A stretch of 46,455 nucleotides of DNA from Alphaproteobacteria bacterium (GCA_018818925.1 JAHJQZ010000032.1:1-46455), one strand, 5' to 3'; shown: positions 25,955-35,640, counted from the first letter of the stretch. Notes: generated by a model from the sequence alone, not told the origin. Made by a program: numbers and translations.

Positions 25955-27010
25955 ATGGCACTCATTACCCTCAGGCAGCTGCTCGACCATGCCGCCGAAA
26001 ACGGCTACGGCATGCCGGCCTTCAACATCACCAATCTCGAAACGCTGCAGGCAGTGATGGACGCGGCGGACAAGACCAAGTCGCCCGTGATCATCCAGGC
26101 CAGCCGCTCGGCGCGCAAATACATGGGTGACGTGTTTCTGAAGGGCCTGTTCAACGCTGCCGCCGAGGCCTATCCCCATATTCCGCTGGTGATGCACCAG
26201 GACCATGGCAATTCGCTTGAGACCTGCGAGTCGGCGCTGAGCCACGGCTTCACCTCGGTGATGATGGACGGCTCGCTCGAGGCCGACGGCAAGACGCCTT
26301 CGGATTTCCAGTACAATTCCTCGGTCACCCGTTCGGTCACGAACGCGGCCCATGCCCGGGGCGCATCGGTCGAGGGTGAAATCGGCGTGCTCGGCTCGCT
26401 CGAAACCGGCATGGGCGACAAGGAAGACGGCCACGGCTTCGAAGGCAAGCTCTCCAAGGACCAGCTCCTGACCGATCCCGAGGATGCCAAGCGTTTCGTC
26501 GAGGCGACCCATGTCGATGCCCTGGCCGTGGCCTGCGGCACCTCGCACGGCGCCTACAAGTTCACCTCCAAGCCGACCGGGGAAACCCTGGCCATGTCGA
26601 CCATCGAGGCCATCAACGCCAGGCTGCCCAACACGCATCTGGTCATGCATGGTTCGTCTTCGGTACCGCAGGCGCTGCAGGACCTGATCAACCAGTTCGG
26701 CGGCGAGATCACCCAGACCTACGGTGTTCCGCTCGCGGAAATCGTGCGCGGCATCAAGTCCGGCGTCCGCAAGGTCAATATCGACACCGACCTGCGCATG
26801 GCCTTCACCGGCGCCCTGCGCAAATATCTCGCCGAGAACGCATCGAGCTTCGATATCCGCGCCATCCTGAAGCCGGCGCGCGAAAAGATCGCCGCCGAGT
26901 GTGCCGAGCGCAACGAGGCATTCGGCTGCGCCGGCATGGCCGACAAGATCAAGCCGATTTCGCTCGCCGCCATGGCCGGCCGCTACAAGTCAGGCGAACT
27001 CGCCGCCTGA
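25955..27010 (+). CDS. fba: class II fructose-bisphosphate aldolase
   Basis: Zn-dependent aldolase that interconverts fructose-1,6-bisphosphate with dihydroxyacetone phosphate and glyceraldehyde-3-phosphate. The 351-aa protein has zinc and substrate motifs MHQDHGNS (zinc His with catalytic Asp region), VEGEIGVLG, HGAYKF, LVMHGSSSV and KVNIDTDLR. The start at 25955 gives the standard MALITLRQLLDHAAENGYG-type N-terminus, so the longer frame running back into pckA was discarded. Its own promoter must lie in the 78 bp after the pckA terminator. It serves glycolysis, gluconeogenesis or pentose pathways, consistent with pckA upstream. Confidence 0.94.
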   Translation: MALITLRQLLDHAAENGYGMPAFNITNLETLQAVMDAADKTKSPVIIQASRSARKYMGDVFLKGLFNAAAEAYPHIPLVMHQDHGNSLETCESALSHGFTSVMMDGSLEADGKTPSDFQYNSSVTRSVTNAAHARGASVEGEIGVLGSLETGMGDKEDGHGFEGKLSKDQLLTDPEDAKRFVEATHVDALAVACGTSHGAYKFTSKPTGETLAMSTIEAINARLPNTHLVMHGSSSVPQALQDLINQFGGEITQTYGVPLAEIVRGIKSGVRKVNIDTDLRMAFTGALRKYLAENASSFDIRAILKPAREKIAAECAERNEAFGCAGMADKIKPISLAAMAGRYKSGELAA

Positions 27011-27036
27011 TCGGCGCCCAACGCGCCATATTGTCG

Positions 27037-27066
27037 CCCCCGCCGGTCCGCCGGCGGGGGTTTTTC
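27037..27066 (+). terminator. rho-independent terminator after fba
   Basis: A 10-bp perfect stem CCCCCGCCGG (27037-27046) / CCGGCGGGGG (27051-27060) with a 4-nt loop is followed directly by TTTTT. Confidence 0.92.
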
Positions 27067-27233
27067 GTTCTGGCACGGTATTGGCGGCACTATCCATCAG
27101 TTTCCGGCTTGAAGGGTCCGAATTGCCGGACTGCGCTGCGATCTGGCCACAGTATTTCCGATTGTTTCATATCGGCTGAATACACGCTAGCTTGCATAGG
27201 TTTTGCGGGGAATGGCGGATACCGGGGACACGG

Positions 27234-29015
27234 ATGCGGCGCAAATGGGTGGCTGCCATAATTGCCGTTGCGGCGATTGGCGTTTTGGCGGCGATCAGCT
27301 GGGCGGTGTCTTATCGCGTTCACGTCCAGGTCAATGAACGATTTGTCGAGCAAAGCGCTTCGTTCAGTGCCGTGTCCTTGCGCGCCAGGATTGGTGGCTT
27401 TGCCTCGTTGGCCGAATTGCTGAGCAGGGACGCGCAGATCGTCCAGGCGCTCGAATCGGTGCCGGACGGCAAATCCGCCGCCTCTGCGAGCGAACAGCTC
27501 AATCGGACGATTTTCAGTTCCGGCGCCGACATGGCCCATCTGCTGGATGGTGCGGGAAACGTTGTCGCCTCGAGTGGCTGGATCGGTCTTGCCTCCCTTC
27601 CCAAGATGAGTCTGTCGTTCCGGCCGTATTTCGCGGAGGCGCTGCGAAACGGGCGGGCCATTTTTCACGGGCTCGACACGATCAGTCACCGGCCGGCAAG
27701 CTATTATGCCGTGCGCGTCGAGACGCCGTCCGGCGTGCACGGCGTTGTCGTGGTGCAATTCGTGTCGCTGCCCGGCGACCGGTCGACATTGGGTCCGGAT
27801 ACATCGATCGCACTCGCCGACAGTGCCGGAATGGTGTTTTTGACAAATCGCGACGAGTGGAGGTTTCGGCCGCTTCAGGCCTTGTCGCCGGATGATCTCG
27901 ATCGGATCGCGCGTTCGCGCCAGTTCGACGGCGTTCCTGTCGAGCGCTTCAAGCCACTGCTGGTGGATGACGGGGCCGGCGGGCTTGTCCCGGAATGGCA
28001 AGGTGGATTGGTTGCTCATACCGAGATGGTCGACGAGTTCGGTCTGACGCTCATCATCGCCAAATCGCTTGAACCGGCGCGTTTCGCGGCCACGGCGATT
28101 GCGGCGCTGGTGGCGCTTTTCGGCATCATCGTCGCCGGTCTGGTCCTGATCTACCTGCAAAATCGCGAATTGGAACGTCTCAGGGCCGAGCAGAGCGCGC
28201 TGCTCGAAAAGCAGGTCGAGGAACGCACCCGCGAGCTCGCCGAGGAAATCAGCATCCGCCGGCGCACCGAGCAGAACCTGCGCGAAACCGAGCAGGATCT
28301 GGTGCAGGCCGCCAAGCTGGCGGCCCTTGGCCAGATGTCGGCGGCGCTCGCCCATGAAGTGTCCCAGCCGGTGACGGCGCTGGCTGCGACGCTGAAGGCG
28401 GTGGAACGGCGGCTCGAGGCGGGCGAAACCGCCAGCGCCGGCGAACTCGTGGCGCGGGCGCAGAGCCTGATCTGGCGCATCCAGCACATCATCCGCCATC
28501 TGCGGTCCTTTTCGAAAAAGGATCGCGGCGAAGCTAGCCGAATGGCGCTCGCCGCCTCGGTCAAGGCGGCGCTGGAACTGGTCGAAACCCGCGCCCGCGA
28601 AATCGGCGTGACGATCTCGACCGCCGGTCTCGACCGGCATGTGGAGGTGATGGGCAATCCGGTCCGGCTCGAACAGGTGCTGGTCAACCTGTTGCTCAAC
28701 GCCCTTGATGCCGTGACTGGACAGGTCGAGCGCGCCGTCGGCATCATCCTGTCGACCGGTGACAATGCGGCGACGATCGCCGTATGGGATACCGGCCCCG
28801 GCATGCCCGAGGAGCTCGCCAAAAAACTGTCGGAGCCGTTCGTCACGACCAAGGCCGACGGCTACAGCATCGGGCTCGGCCTGTCGATCAGTCAGTCCAT
28901 TCTCAACGATTTCGGCGGCGCCATGCATTTCGAACCGCGCCAGGGCGGCGGCACCGTGTGCGTCGTCACCCTGCCGCTCGCCGTGACCGGCGAAGGCTCC
29001 GAGGCGGCCGAGTAA
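27234..29015 (+). CDS. DctB-like membrane sensor histidine kinase (no adjacent response regulator)
   Basis: A 593-aa two-component sensor. Membrane segment 1 is at about residues 5-26; a periplasmic double-PAS-type sensing domain runs about 30-270 ([17 protein letters not shown]... [12 protein letters not shown] is DctB-like). Membrane segment 2 is at about 287-309, followed by a coiled coil to about 360. The phospho-acceptor His is at about 374 in [10 protein letters not shown], followed by [19 protein letters not shown] and GLGLSIS ATP-binding boxes. DctB senses C4-dicarboxylates with partner DctD. No response regulator lies nearby, so it is an orphan here. The start at 27234 is chosen because it places the first hydrophobic segment directly after a basic N-terminus. 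Confidence 0.88.
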   Translation: MRRKWVAAIIAVAAIGVLAAISWAVSYRVHVQVNERFVEQSASFSAVSLRARIGGFASLAELLSRDAQIVQALESVPDGKSAASASEQLNRTIFSSGADMAHLLDGAGNVVASSGWIGLASLPKMSLSFRPYFAEALRNGRAIFHGLDTISHRPASYYAVRVETPSGVHGVVVVQFVSLPGDRSTLGPDTSIALADSAGMVFLTNRDEWRFRPLQALSPDDLDRIARSRQFDGVPVERFKPLLVDDGAGGLVPEWQGGLVAHTEMVDEFGLTLIIAKSLEPARFAATAIAALVALFGIIVAGLVLIYLQNRELERLRAEQSALLEKQVEERTRELAEEISIRRRTEQNLRETEQDLVQAAKLAALGQMSAALAHEVSQPVTALAATLKAVERRLEAGETASAGELVARAQSLIWRIQHIIRHLRSFSKKDRGEASRMALAASVKAALELVETRAREIGVTISTAGLDRHVEVMGNPVRLEQVLVNLLLNALDAVTGQVERAVGIILSTGDNAATIAVWDTGPGMPEELAKKLSEPFVTTKADGYSIGLGLSISQSILNDFGGAMHFEPRQGGGTVCVVTLPLAVTGEGSEAAE

Positions 29016-29127
29016 GCGACGGCCGAACGGCTGCCGCCGCTACGTTTTGACCGTATGGTTGAAAAAAGCTTTCCCGAAAGGCGTTCTTCTGGTTTCTTTC
29101 GATCCATTGCGTGCGAGTTGGGTGCCT

Positions 29128-29949
29128 ATGGCTGCTGTTGTCGAAATCAAGGACGTTTACAAGCGTTTCGGATCGCTGGAAGTGCTGTGCGGCGTCAGTT
29201 TTGCCGCCCAGGCGGGCGAAGTCATTTCGCTGATCGGCTCGTCGGGATCGGGCAAGTCGACGCTTTTGCGCTGCATCAACATGCTCGAAGTTCCCGACGA
29301 GGGTTCGGTTCTGCTCGACGGTGAGGAAATCCGGATGAAAACCGGCCGGCGCGGGCGCGAGCCGGCCGATGAAAAGCAGCTGCGGCGCATCCGCTCCAAG
29401 CTCGGCATGGTGTTCCAGTCGTTCAACCTGTGGGCGCATATGACGATCCTGCAAAATGTCATGGAGGCGCCGCTGCGCGTGGAAAAGCGGGACGTCGACG
29501 AGGTGCGGGACGAAGCCATTGCCATGCTCGAAAAGGTCGGCATCGCCGACAAGGCCCATGCCTATCCGGCGCAGCTTTCGGGTGGCCAGCAGCAGCGGGC
29601 CGCCATCGCGCGGGCGCTGTGTATCAACCCGGCGCTCATGTTGTTCGACGAACCGACTTCGGCACTCGATCCCGAGCTCGAAGGCGAGGTGTTGCGGGTG
29701 ATCAAGGATCTGGCCGAGGAAGGCCGGACCATGCTTCTGGTCACCCACGACATGGACTTCGCCAAGGAAGTGTCGGACCGCGTCATCTTCCTGCATCAGG
29801 GGATGATCGAGGAAAACGGCACGGTCGCCGATGTGTTCGGCAAGGCGCGTTCCGAGCGGCTGCAGCAATTCCTCGCTGCGGCTGGCCACAGCCAGCAGGG
29901 CCATCCAATACCAACAATCACAAACTCAAACAGGGAGTCTGGACTATGA
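29128..29949 (+). CDS. polar amino-acid ABC transporter ATP-binding protein (HisP/GlnQ-type)
   Basis: ATPase of an amino-acid importer, 273 aa. Walker [11 protein letters not shown]-loop [16 protein letters not shown], signature LSGGQQQR, Walker [15 protein letters not shown] and H-loop THDMDF are all standard for the polar amino-acid (PAAT) class. The insertion [16 protein letters not shown] after the Walker A region matches the HisP/OccP branch, which handles basic amino acids and opines. The start at 29128 is preferred. The stop overlaps the next start (ATGA), so ATPase and binding protein are translationally coupled. Confidence 0.92.
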   Translation: MAAVVEIKDVYKRFGSLEVLCGVSFAAQAGEVISLIGSSGSGKSTLLRCINMLEVPDEGSVLLDGEEIRMKTGRRGREPADEKQLRRIRSKLGMVFQSFNLWAHMTILQNVMEAPLRVEKRDVDEVRDEAIAMLEKVGIADKAHAYPAQLSGGQQQRAAIARALCINPALMLFDEPTSALDPELEGEVLRVIKDLAEEGRTMLLVTHDMDFAKEVSDRVIFLHQGMIEENGTVADVFGKARSERLQQFLAAAGHSQQGHPIPTITNSNRESGL

Positions 29950-30686
29950 AGCACATTCTTCTGGCGGCGGCCTTCGCTGCCGCAATGACCGGCGGAGCGG
30001 CGGCCCAAACCGTTCGCCTCGGCACGGAAGGCGCCTATGCACCGTGGAACTTCGTCAACGACGCCGGCGAAGTCGATGGTTTCGAGATCGAACTGGGCAA
30101 TGAATTGTGCGTGCGCGCCGCGCTCGAGTGCGAATGGGTCGTCAATGAATGGGACACCATCATTCCGAACCTTTTGGCCGGCAACTACGACGCCATCATC
30201 GCCGGCATGTCGATCACCGACGAGCGCAAGGAGACGATCGATTTCTCCGACAATTATTACCCGCCCGATCCGTCGAAATTTGCCGTTGCCGGTGACTCCG
30301 CCGTCGACTTCGATGCGATGAGCGGCCTCAAGATCGGCGTTCAGGGCGCGACCATCCAGGCCGCCTATGCCGAGGCCACTTTCGGCGCCGGCAACACCAT
30401 TCTGTCGTTCGAGACCGCCGACCAGTCGATCGCCGACCTCAGCGCCGGCAATGTCGATGTCGTTCTGGCCGATGGCGGCTATCTCGACCCGATCGTCAAT
30501 GCCTCAGGCGGCGCGCTCAAGATCGCCGGCCCCGACGTGATGATCGGCGGTGGCGTGGGCGCCGGCCTGCGCAAGGACGACGACGAGCTCGAAGGCAAGC
30601 TGAACGCTGCCATCGCCGCGATGAAGGCGGACGGCTCGCTCAACGAACTGATCGTCAAGTGGTTCGATCCGCCCAACACGTTCTGA
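29946..30686 (+). CDS. polar amino-acid ABC transporter substrate-binding protein (family 3)
   Basis: Periplasmic binding protein of 246 aa in the HisJ/ArgT/OccT family. The signal peptide ends near ...GGAAA/Q. The mature N-terminus [25 protein letters not shown]-type segment and the loop [20 protein letters not shown] are diagnostic. A Cys pair (LC-x6-EC, about residues 55-62) resembles the disulfide of HisJ-type proteins. The Arg within [10 protein letters not shown] is a family marker rather than the ligand carboxylate residue. Ligand not determined; basic amino acid or opine-like compound is the family-based guess. Confidence 0.9.
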   Translation: MKHILLAAAFAAAMTGGAAAQTVRLGTEGAYAPWNFVNDAGEVDGFEIELGNELCVRAALECEWVVNEWDTIIPNLLAGNYDAIIAGMSITDERKETIDFSDNYYPPDPSKFAVAGDSAVDFDAMSGLKIGVQGATIQAAYAEATFGAGNTILSFETADQSIADLSAGNVDVVLADGGYLDPIVNASGGALKIAGPDVMIGGGVGAGLRKDDDELEGKLNAAIAAMKADGSLNELIVKWFDPPNTF

Positions 30687-30709
30687 GCGTGCGTTTGTAG
30701 CGAACACAA

Positions 30710-30735
30710 GGCGGGGCAGGACCACCTGTCCCGCC
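30710..30735 (+). other. intercistronic stem-loop after the amino-acid binding-protein gene
   Basis: GGCGGGGCAGG (30710-30720) pairs with CCTGTCCCGCC (30725-30735) through one G-U and ten Watson-Crick pairs, with an ACCA loop and no T run. It is placed exactly like the hairpins after oppA and xylF. Confidence 0.72.
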
Positions 30736-30741
30736 CTTGGG

Positions 30742-31701
30742 GTGGCCGGGGAACGCGAAAGCAGCGTTCCGCCCGCGCATCGCGACTCCGACAACGGGTT
30801 TTGGAAAACCGCGCTTTCGCTAGGCGAGCCGGCAGATCGGTCGCACGAAGGCGCGCAATGCGGGGTAAGACCGCTGGACTGGCTGATTGATATCTTCGGC
30901 GAAGACCTCGGCTTCTGGCTGGGCTATCTGGGCAATGGCAAGCATCTGGCTTGGTATGCCTCGTTCCGCTTCACCATCCTTGCCGCCATATTCGGCGCCC
31001 TGATCGGGCTCGGTTTCGGCCTGGGCGGGGCGGGTCTTTTGCGCGCGCGCTTCCGGCCGCTGCGGATCGCCGGCCTGGCTTATGCCAATATCGTCCGGGG
31101 CGTGCCGGACGTCCTGTTCTTTCTGTTTTTCCCGCTCGCCTTCGAGCAGCTGGTCGAATGGCTGATTTCCACTCAGGTGTGCTCGCCCGAGGCGGTGGCG
31201 GCGCGTGCGGGCTCCTGGCCGCCCTGCATGGAGGCCAACTGGTTCCTGTCCACCACCGAATATCTCATTCTGGCCAGCGTCTCGCTGGGTATCGTCTACG
31301 GCGCCTTCACCGCCAATGTCATCAACGGCGCCATGAACGCCGTGCCCAAGGGCCAGCTCGAGGCGGCGCGCGCCTACGGGTTCAGCCGCAATCAGGTGTT
31401 CTGGCGTTTTCAGGTGCGTCAGATGTGGATCTACGCCCTGCCGGGGCTTTCCAATGTCTGGATGCTGCTGATCAAGTCGACCTCGCTTCTGTCGCTCCTG
31501 CAAATCCCCGACATTGTGCTCTGGGCCGAACGGCTTGGTGCGCCGAACTTCGTGCCGACGGCGGGGCTCGTGCATCCCGACTGGCGCTGGCGCTACTATC
31601 TGGTGCTGTTCGTCTTTTACATCATCCTCACCTTCCTGAGCGAACGCGGCTTTGCCTGGCTCAGGGAACGGGTGGGGCGCGGCGTCGTGGCGGAGGGCTG
31701 A
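30742..31701 (+). CDS. polar amino-acid ABC transporter permease (HisQ-type), with an extra periplasmic loop
   Basis: Inner-membrane permease. The 319-aa length assumes the first possible start, a GTG at 30742. That start has no ribosome site, and the recognisable protein begins near DWLIDIFGEDLGFWLG (30877), so about 44 N-terminal residues may be untranslated; a rare CTG at 30874 is possible. The family motifs YANIVRGVPDVL and EAARAYGFSRNQVFWRF are present. Between them lies an insertion of about 45 residues with two cysteines (QVCSPEAV...PPCMEANW) not found in ordinary HisQ proteins of about 230 aa. Downstream permease follows at once. Confidence 0.87.
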   Translation: MAGERESSVPPAHRDSDNGFWKTALSLGEPADRSHEGAQCGVRPLDWLIDIFGEDLGFWLGYLGNGKHLAWYASFRFTILAAIFGALIGLGFGLGGAGLLRARFRPLRIAGLAYANIVRGVPDVLFFLFFPLAFEQLVEWLISTQVCSPEAVAARAGSWPPCMEANWFLSTTEYLILASVSLGIVYGAFTANVINGAMNAVPKGQLEAARAYGFSRNQVFWRFQVRQMWIYALPGLSNVWMLLIKSTSLLSLLQIPDIVLWAERLGAPNFVPTAGLVHPDWRWRYYLVLFVFYIILTFLSERGFAWLRERVGRGVVAEG

Positions 31702-31702
31702 C

Positions 31703-32446
31703 ATGCAGCCATTCCTCGACGATATCGCTACTCTCGCCAAGCCATCGCTTTACAACATCTATTTCGCCGCGGCCTCGATCCCGCTCGGCTTCGTGCTGGC
31801 GGTGGCGCTGGCGCTGGTCCGCGCCTCGCGCAGCCGCATCGGCTCGTCGCTGGCCGGTGCCTATATCTACGCCTTTCGCGGCTCGCCACTGTTCATCCAG
31901 CTCTTCATGTTCTATTCGCTGGCCCTGTCGCTCAATATCAGCGTGTGGAAGCCGAACGGGCTCGACTGGCTGGTGCTGCACCCGCTGTTTCTCGGCACCT
32001 TCGTCCTGGCCCTCAACACGACGGCTTATTCGGCCGAAATCTTCTATGGCGCCCTCAAGACCCTGCCCAGGGGCGAGATCGAGGCGGCGCGCGCGTTCGG
32101 GCTGTCGCGTTTCCAGACCTTCAGGGCGGTGGTCTGGCCCAACATGCTGCGCCTCGCCTGGCCGGCCTATACCAATGAAGTGGTGTTCCTGTTCCATGCC
32201 ACTACGCTCGTCTATTTCACCCTGCCGGTGATCAACGAACAGAAAGACCTGATGAACAAGGCGGGCGAATTGTTCGAGCGCGACTACAACGCCTTCCTGC
32301 ATTTCTCGGTGGCGGCGCTCTATTTCCTCGCGATCTCGCTGGCGATCTTTTTCCTGTCCAACCTCGTCTACCGGCGGCTGATGCACCATCTCGGCCCGGC
32401 CGAGGCCAAGCCCAGGGTGCGTTTCGCGCCGAAATACCTGCGCTGA
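31703..32446 (+). CDS. polar amino-acid ABC transporter permease (HisM-type)
   Basis: Second permease subunit of 247 aa. It has about five hydrophobic segments, YIYAFRGSPLFIQLFMFY near the N-terminal third, and the coupling motif EIEAARAFGLSRFQTFRAVVWP. The motif TTAYSAEIF is typical of HisM. The ATG at 31703 has a GGAGGG ribosome site and overlaps or abuts the HisQ stop within 2 nt. It completes the ATPase-SBP-HisQ-HisM operon. The basic C-terminal tail ends KPRVRFAPKYLR. Confidence 0.92.
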   Translation: MQPFLDDIATLAKPSLYNIYFAAASIPLGFVLAVALALVRASRSRIGSSLAGAYIYAFRGSPLFIQLFMFYSLALSLNISVWKPNGLDWLVLHPLFLGTFVLALNTTAYSAEIFYGALKTLPRGEIEAARAFGLSRFQTFRAVVWPNMLRLAWPAYTNEVVFLFHATTLVYFTLPVINEQKDLMNKAGELFERDYNAFLHFSVAALYFLAISLAIFFLSNLVYRRLMHHLGPAEAKPRVRFAPKYLR

Positions 32447-32477
32447 GTACGGAAGCTGTCCTCGCTGAGAAACTCGA

Positions 32478-32580
32478 CGTCATTGCGAGGAGCGGAGCGA
32501 CGAAGCAATCCAGGAGCAGCCAGCGCCGGCGCATGATGCCTTCTGGATTGCCGCGTGTCCTTCGGACGCTCGCAATGACG
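32478..32580. repeat. 103-bp palindromic intergenic repeat (CGTCATTGCGAG-type)
   Basis: The element begins CGTCATTGCGAG (32478-32489) and ends with its exact reverse complement (32569-32580). Inside, GCAATCCAG and CTGGATTGC form a second pair. This terminal motif is a widespread dispersed repeat in bacterial genomes; no transposase is near, so it is a non-autonomous or REP-like element. Confidence 0.75.
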
Positions 32581-32682
32581 GCGGCGGCGGCAGTGCCATT
32601 GGCCCCGCCATCCCGCATTTGCCAAACCGGCAAATTCTGACATGGTCGCACACCTTGTCGACGCCGCAATCGGGGGGACGCG

Positions 32683-33474
32683 TTGAACGAACAATCCGGC
32701 ACACAGGCTGCTCGGCGGCCGCAACCCGAGGTTCTCGCGCTCGATTTCGCCGATCTCGGTGCCGCGCTCACGTCCGGGCTCGCCGATTTCCGCAAAGCGC
32801 CGCTCTATGGGCTGTTCTTCGGCGGTGTCTTCGCGGCGGGCGGACTTCTGGCCCTGGCGTTTCTGACCTGGTTCGGCGAATTGTGGCTGATCATCCCGAT
32901 CGGTATCGGCTTTCCCCTCATCGGACCGTTCGCCGCCGCCGGGCTCTATGAGGTCAGCCGCAGGCTCGAAGCCGGAGAGGAGCTCACATGGAGCGGCGTC
33001 CTGGTCTTCGTGTTCCGCCAGCGCGAAGGCCAGCTCGGCTGGATGGCCTTCGTCGTTTTGTTCGTGTTCTGGATCTGGCTCTACCAGATCCGCATCCTCA
33101 TCGCCCTGTTCCTTGGCTTCAAGTCGCCGTCGACGATCGGGGGTTTTGTCAAGGTGGTGACGACGAGCCAGGAAGGGCTGATGTTTCTCGGCGTCGGCAC
33201 GGCGGTCGGGGCGGTTCTGGCGGCGGCACTATTCTCGATCACGGTCATCGCCATGCCACTGCTGATCGACAGCCAGCGCGATTTCGTCACCGCCATGATC
33301 ACCAGCGTCAAGACGGTGGCGCGCAATCCGGCCGTCATGCTGGTCTGGGCCCTTTTCGTCATGGCGCTGGCTTTCATCGCTCTGGCGCCGCTGTTTGTCG
33401 GTCTTCTGGTGATCTTCCCGGTGCTCGGGCATGCCAGCTGGCACCTTTACCGGCGGGCGATCAGGGGGGCATGA
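32683..33474 (+). CDS. DUF2189-like integral membrane protein
   Basis: A 263-aa inner-membrane protein with about six hydrophobic segments in three pairs. The N-terminal soluble part (ALDFADLGAALTSGLADFRKAPLYGL) and the segment GIGFPLIGPFAAAGLYEVSRRLEAGE are characteristic of the DUF2189 family, whose function is unknown. The TTG start at 32683 is chosen for its excellent GGGGGG ribosome site and because no ATG lies between it and the conserved region. It stands alone; the 201 bp after it contain nothing I recognise before thuA. Confidence 0.8.
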   Translation: MNEQSGTQAARRPQPEVLALDFADLGAALTSGLADFRKAPLYGLFFGGVFAAGGLLALAFLTWFGELWLIIPIGIGFPLIGPFAAAGLYEVSRRLEAGEELTWSGVLVFVFRQREGQLGWMAFVVLFVFWIWLYQIRILIALFLGFKSPSTIGGFVKVVTTSQEGLMFLGVGTAVGAVLAAALFSITVIAMPLLIDSQRDFVTAMITSVKTVARNPAVMLVWALFVMALAFIALAPLFVGLLVIFPVLGHASWHLYRRAIRGA

Positions 33475-33675
33475 AAAAACCCGCCGACCCGGCCGCATCC
33501 ACATTGACAGAGCAATTCAAAGCGATTTGAGTGGGCGAAACGCGTCGCGATCCGCAAGGAACGCGCGGCGCATTTCCGAAGCCGAAACGGCCGTGTTGGC
33601 GCAGTCGACGAACCCGGACCGGAGACGGTCGATCCTGCGCGCGCATGTCCGCACTTTTCCCGAAAGGCTCAGCAG

Positions 33676-34437
33676 ATGACCATCAGGGCGCTCGCGTGGA
33701 ACGAGTTCGTGCATGAACGCAACAACAAGGACGTGGAGGCGCTCTATCCCGGCGGCATGCATGTCGCCATCGCCGCGGCGCTCGGCGCCGAGGGCGACAT
33801 CGCCGTCAAGACGGCGGTGCTCCAGGATGCGGAGCACGGTTTGACCGAGGCGGCGCTTGATGAGACCGACGTGCTGTTGTGGTGGGGTCATGCCGCCCAT
33901 GACGAGGTCGACGACGCCATCGTCGAGCGCGTCGCGGCGCGGGTCTGGGGCGGCATGGGGCTCATCGTCCTGCATTCGGGGCATTTCTCGAAGATTTTCC
34001 GCAAGCTCATGGGTGCGCCCTGCGCCCTCAAGTGGCGCGAGGCCGGCGAGCGCGAGCGCGTCTGGGTGGTCAACCCGCGCCATCCGATCGCCGCCGGCCT
34101 GGGGGAAAACTTCGAGCTCGAGACCGAGGAAATGTATGGCGAGCCCTTCTCGGTGCCGGAGCCACTCGAAACGGTGTTCATCTCCTGGTTCCAGGGCGGA
34201 GAGGTGTTCCGCTCCGGCCTGACCTACCGGCGGGGCGCCGGCAACATCTTCTACTTCCGGCCCGGGCACGAGGCCTATCCGACCTATCACGACAAGAGGG
34301 TCGGCCAGGTGCTGCGCAATGCGGTCCGGTGGGCATTCAACCCGCAGCCGCGCATCGCCAAGCCGGGCGACGCGCCGGAGGTGCCGGTCGACCGGGCGCC
34401 CGAAAAGATCACGGCGCGCGGGCCGTCGGTGCATTAG
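33676..34437 (+). CDS. thuA: ThuA-domain protein, trehalose/disaccharide utilisation
   Basis: A 253-aa cytoplasmic protein with a class-I-glutamine-amidotransferase-like fold. Segments such as [26 protein letters not shown] and [16 protein letters not shown] resemble S. meliloti ThuA as I recall it, as does [22 protein letters not shown]-type sequence. ThuA works with ThuB in conversion of trehalose, maltitol or sucrose through 3-keto sugars. The Gfo/Idh/MocA gene 23 nt downstream fits ThuB. The associated trehalose ABC importer (thuEFGK) is not in this window, so the substrate here is open. Confidence 0.85.
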   Translation: MTIRALAWNEFVHERNNKDVEALYPGGMHVAIAAALGAEGDIAVKTAVLQDAEHGLTEAALDETDVLLWWGHAAHDEVDDAIVERVAARVWGGMGLIVLHSGHFSKIFRKLMGAPCALKWREAGERERVWVVNPRHPIAAGLGENFELETEEMYGEPFSVPEPLETVFISWFQGGEVFRSGLTYRRGAGNIFYFRPGHEAYPTYHDKRVGQVLRNAVRWAFNPQPRIAKPGDAPEVPVDRAPEKITARGPSVH

Positions 34438-34460
34438 AGCGCGTTTCCGGGGGCACGACG

Positions 34461-35504
34461 ATGCGTCTTCTCATTCTTGGAACCGGCGGCATGGCGCGCG
34501 GTCACGCCGGTCATTTCGCCGCCATCCGCGGCGTCAAGGTGGTGGCCTGCGTCGACACGCGGCCGGAGGTCGTCACGGCCTTTGCCGGGACCTACAACAT
34601 CCAGAAAACCTTCACCTCGCTCGAGGATGCGCTCGACTGGGGCAGGTTCGACGCGGTGGCCAATGTCACGCCCGACGCGGTTCATCACGAGACGACGATG
34701 AAGTGCCTCGCCGCCGGCAAGCACGTCTTCTGCGAGAAGCCGCTCGCCACCGACTACGCCCACGCGCGCGAGATGGCCGATGCCGCCGAGGCGAAGGGCC
34801 TCGTCAACATGGTCAATCTCAGCTACCGCAACGTCGCCCAGCTCCACAAGGCGCGGGCGCTTGTCGAAAGCGGCAAGCTCGGCACCATCCGCCATATCGA
34901 AGCCTCGTATCTGCAATCCTGGCTGACCCAGCCGCTCTGGGGCCATTGGGACAAGGATCCTCAATGGCTCTGGCGCCTGTCGACGGCACATGGGTCGAAC
35001 GGCGTGCTCGGCGATATCGGCATCCACATTCTCGATTTCGCCGTCTTTGCCGCCGGCATGGCGCCGACCGAGGTCTTTTGTCGCCTGCATACCTTCCCCA
35101 AGGCGCCGGGCGACCGGATCGGGGAGTATGTGCTCGACGCAAACGACAGCTTCGTCATGTCATTGGGCTTCGAGAACGGCGCCATCGGCGTCATGCACGC
35201 CTCGCGCTGGGCGAGCGGGCATTTCAACGACTTGAAGCTCAGGCTCTACGGCGAAAAGGGCGGGCTCGAACTGACCCACCGGCTCGACGGCACCGAACTG
35301 CGCGTGTGCCTCGACAGGAACCTCGAAAAGGCGGCCTGGACCGAGATCGCCGCCAAGCCGGTCGAGACCAATTATCAGAGTTTCGCCCGGGCGGTGAAAT
35401 CGGGGGTGACGCGCGAACCGGGTTTCCGTCATGCCGCCGAGCTGCAAAGGGTACTCGACCTCGCCATCGCCGCCGATCGGCACAACGCGGCCCAGTCGGT
35501 CTGA
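34461..35504 (+). CDS. thuB: Gfo/Idh/MocA-family sugar dehydrogenase, ThuB-like
   Basis: A 347-aa NAD(P)-dependent oxidoreductase. The Rossmann start is LLILGTGGMARGHAGHF, with the second motif CEKPLATDYAHA holding the catalytic Lys (about residue 94). The C-terminal domain has GVLGDIGIHILDFAVF, including the Asp and His of the active site (D-x-x-x-H). Start at 34461 follows GGGGGCACGACG. It is paired with thuA, as ThuB is in rhizobia. Exact substrate (3-keto-disaccharide or inositol-type) cannot be read from sequence, so the gene symbol is by context. Confidence 0.82.
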   Translation: MRLLILGTGGMARGHAGHFAAIRGVKVVACVDTRPEVVTAFAGTYNIQKTFTSLEDALDWGRFDAVANVTPDAVHHETTMKCLAAGKHVFCEKPLATDYAHAREMADAAEAKGLVNMVNLSYRNVAQLHKARALVESGKLGTIRHIEASYLQSWLTQPLWGHWDKDPQWLWRLSTAHGSNGVLGDIGIHILDFAVFAAGMAPTEVFCRLHTFPKAPGDRIGEYVLDANDSFVMSLGFENGAIGVMHASRWASGHFNDLKLRLYGEKGGLELTHRLDGTELRVCLDRNLEKAAWTEIAAKPVETNYQSFARAVKSGVTREPGFRHAAELQRVLDLAIAADRHNAAQSV

Positions 35505-35640
35505 CGCAACGGACGAACGACGGATCGACCATGTTCCGGGGCGGCGGGCGGCCGCTCCCTGAACATGACGTGCGTCATTCACTTTTTAACCACCAATGCG
35601 GGCGCATCATGCCGGGCGTAGCCGGTTGCGGAGCGTATTC

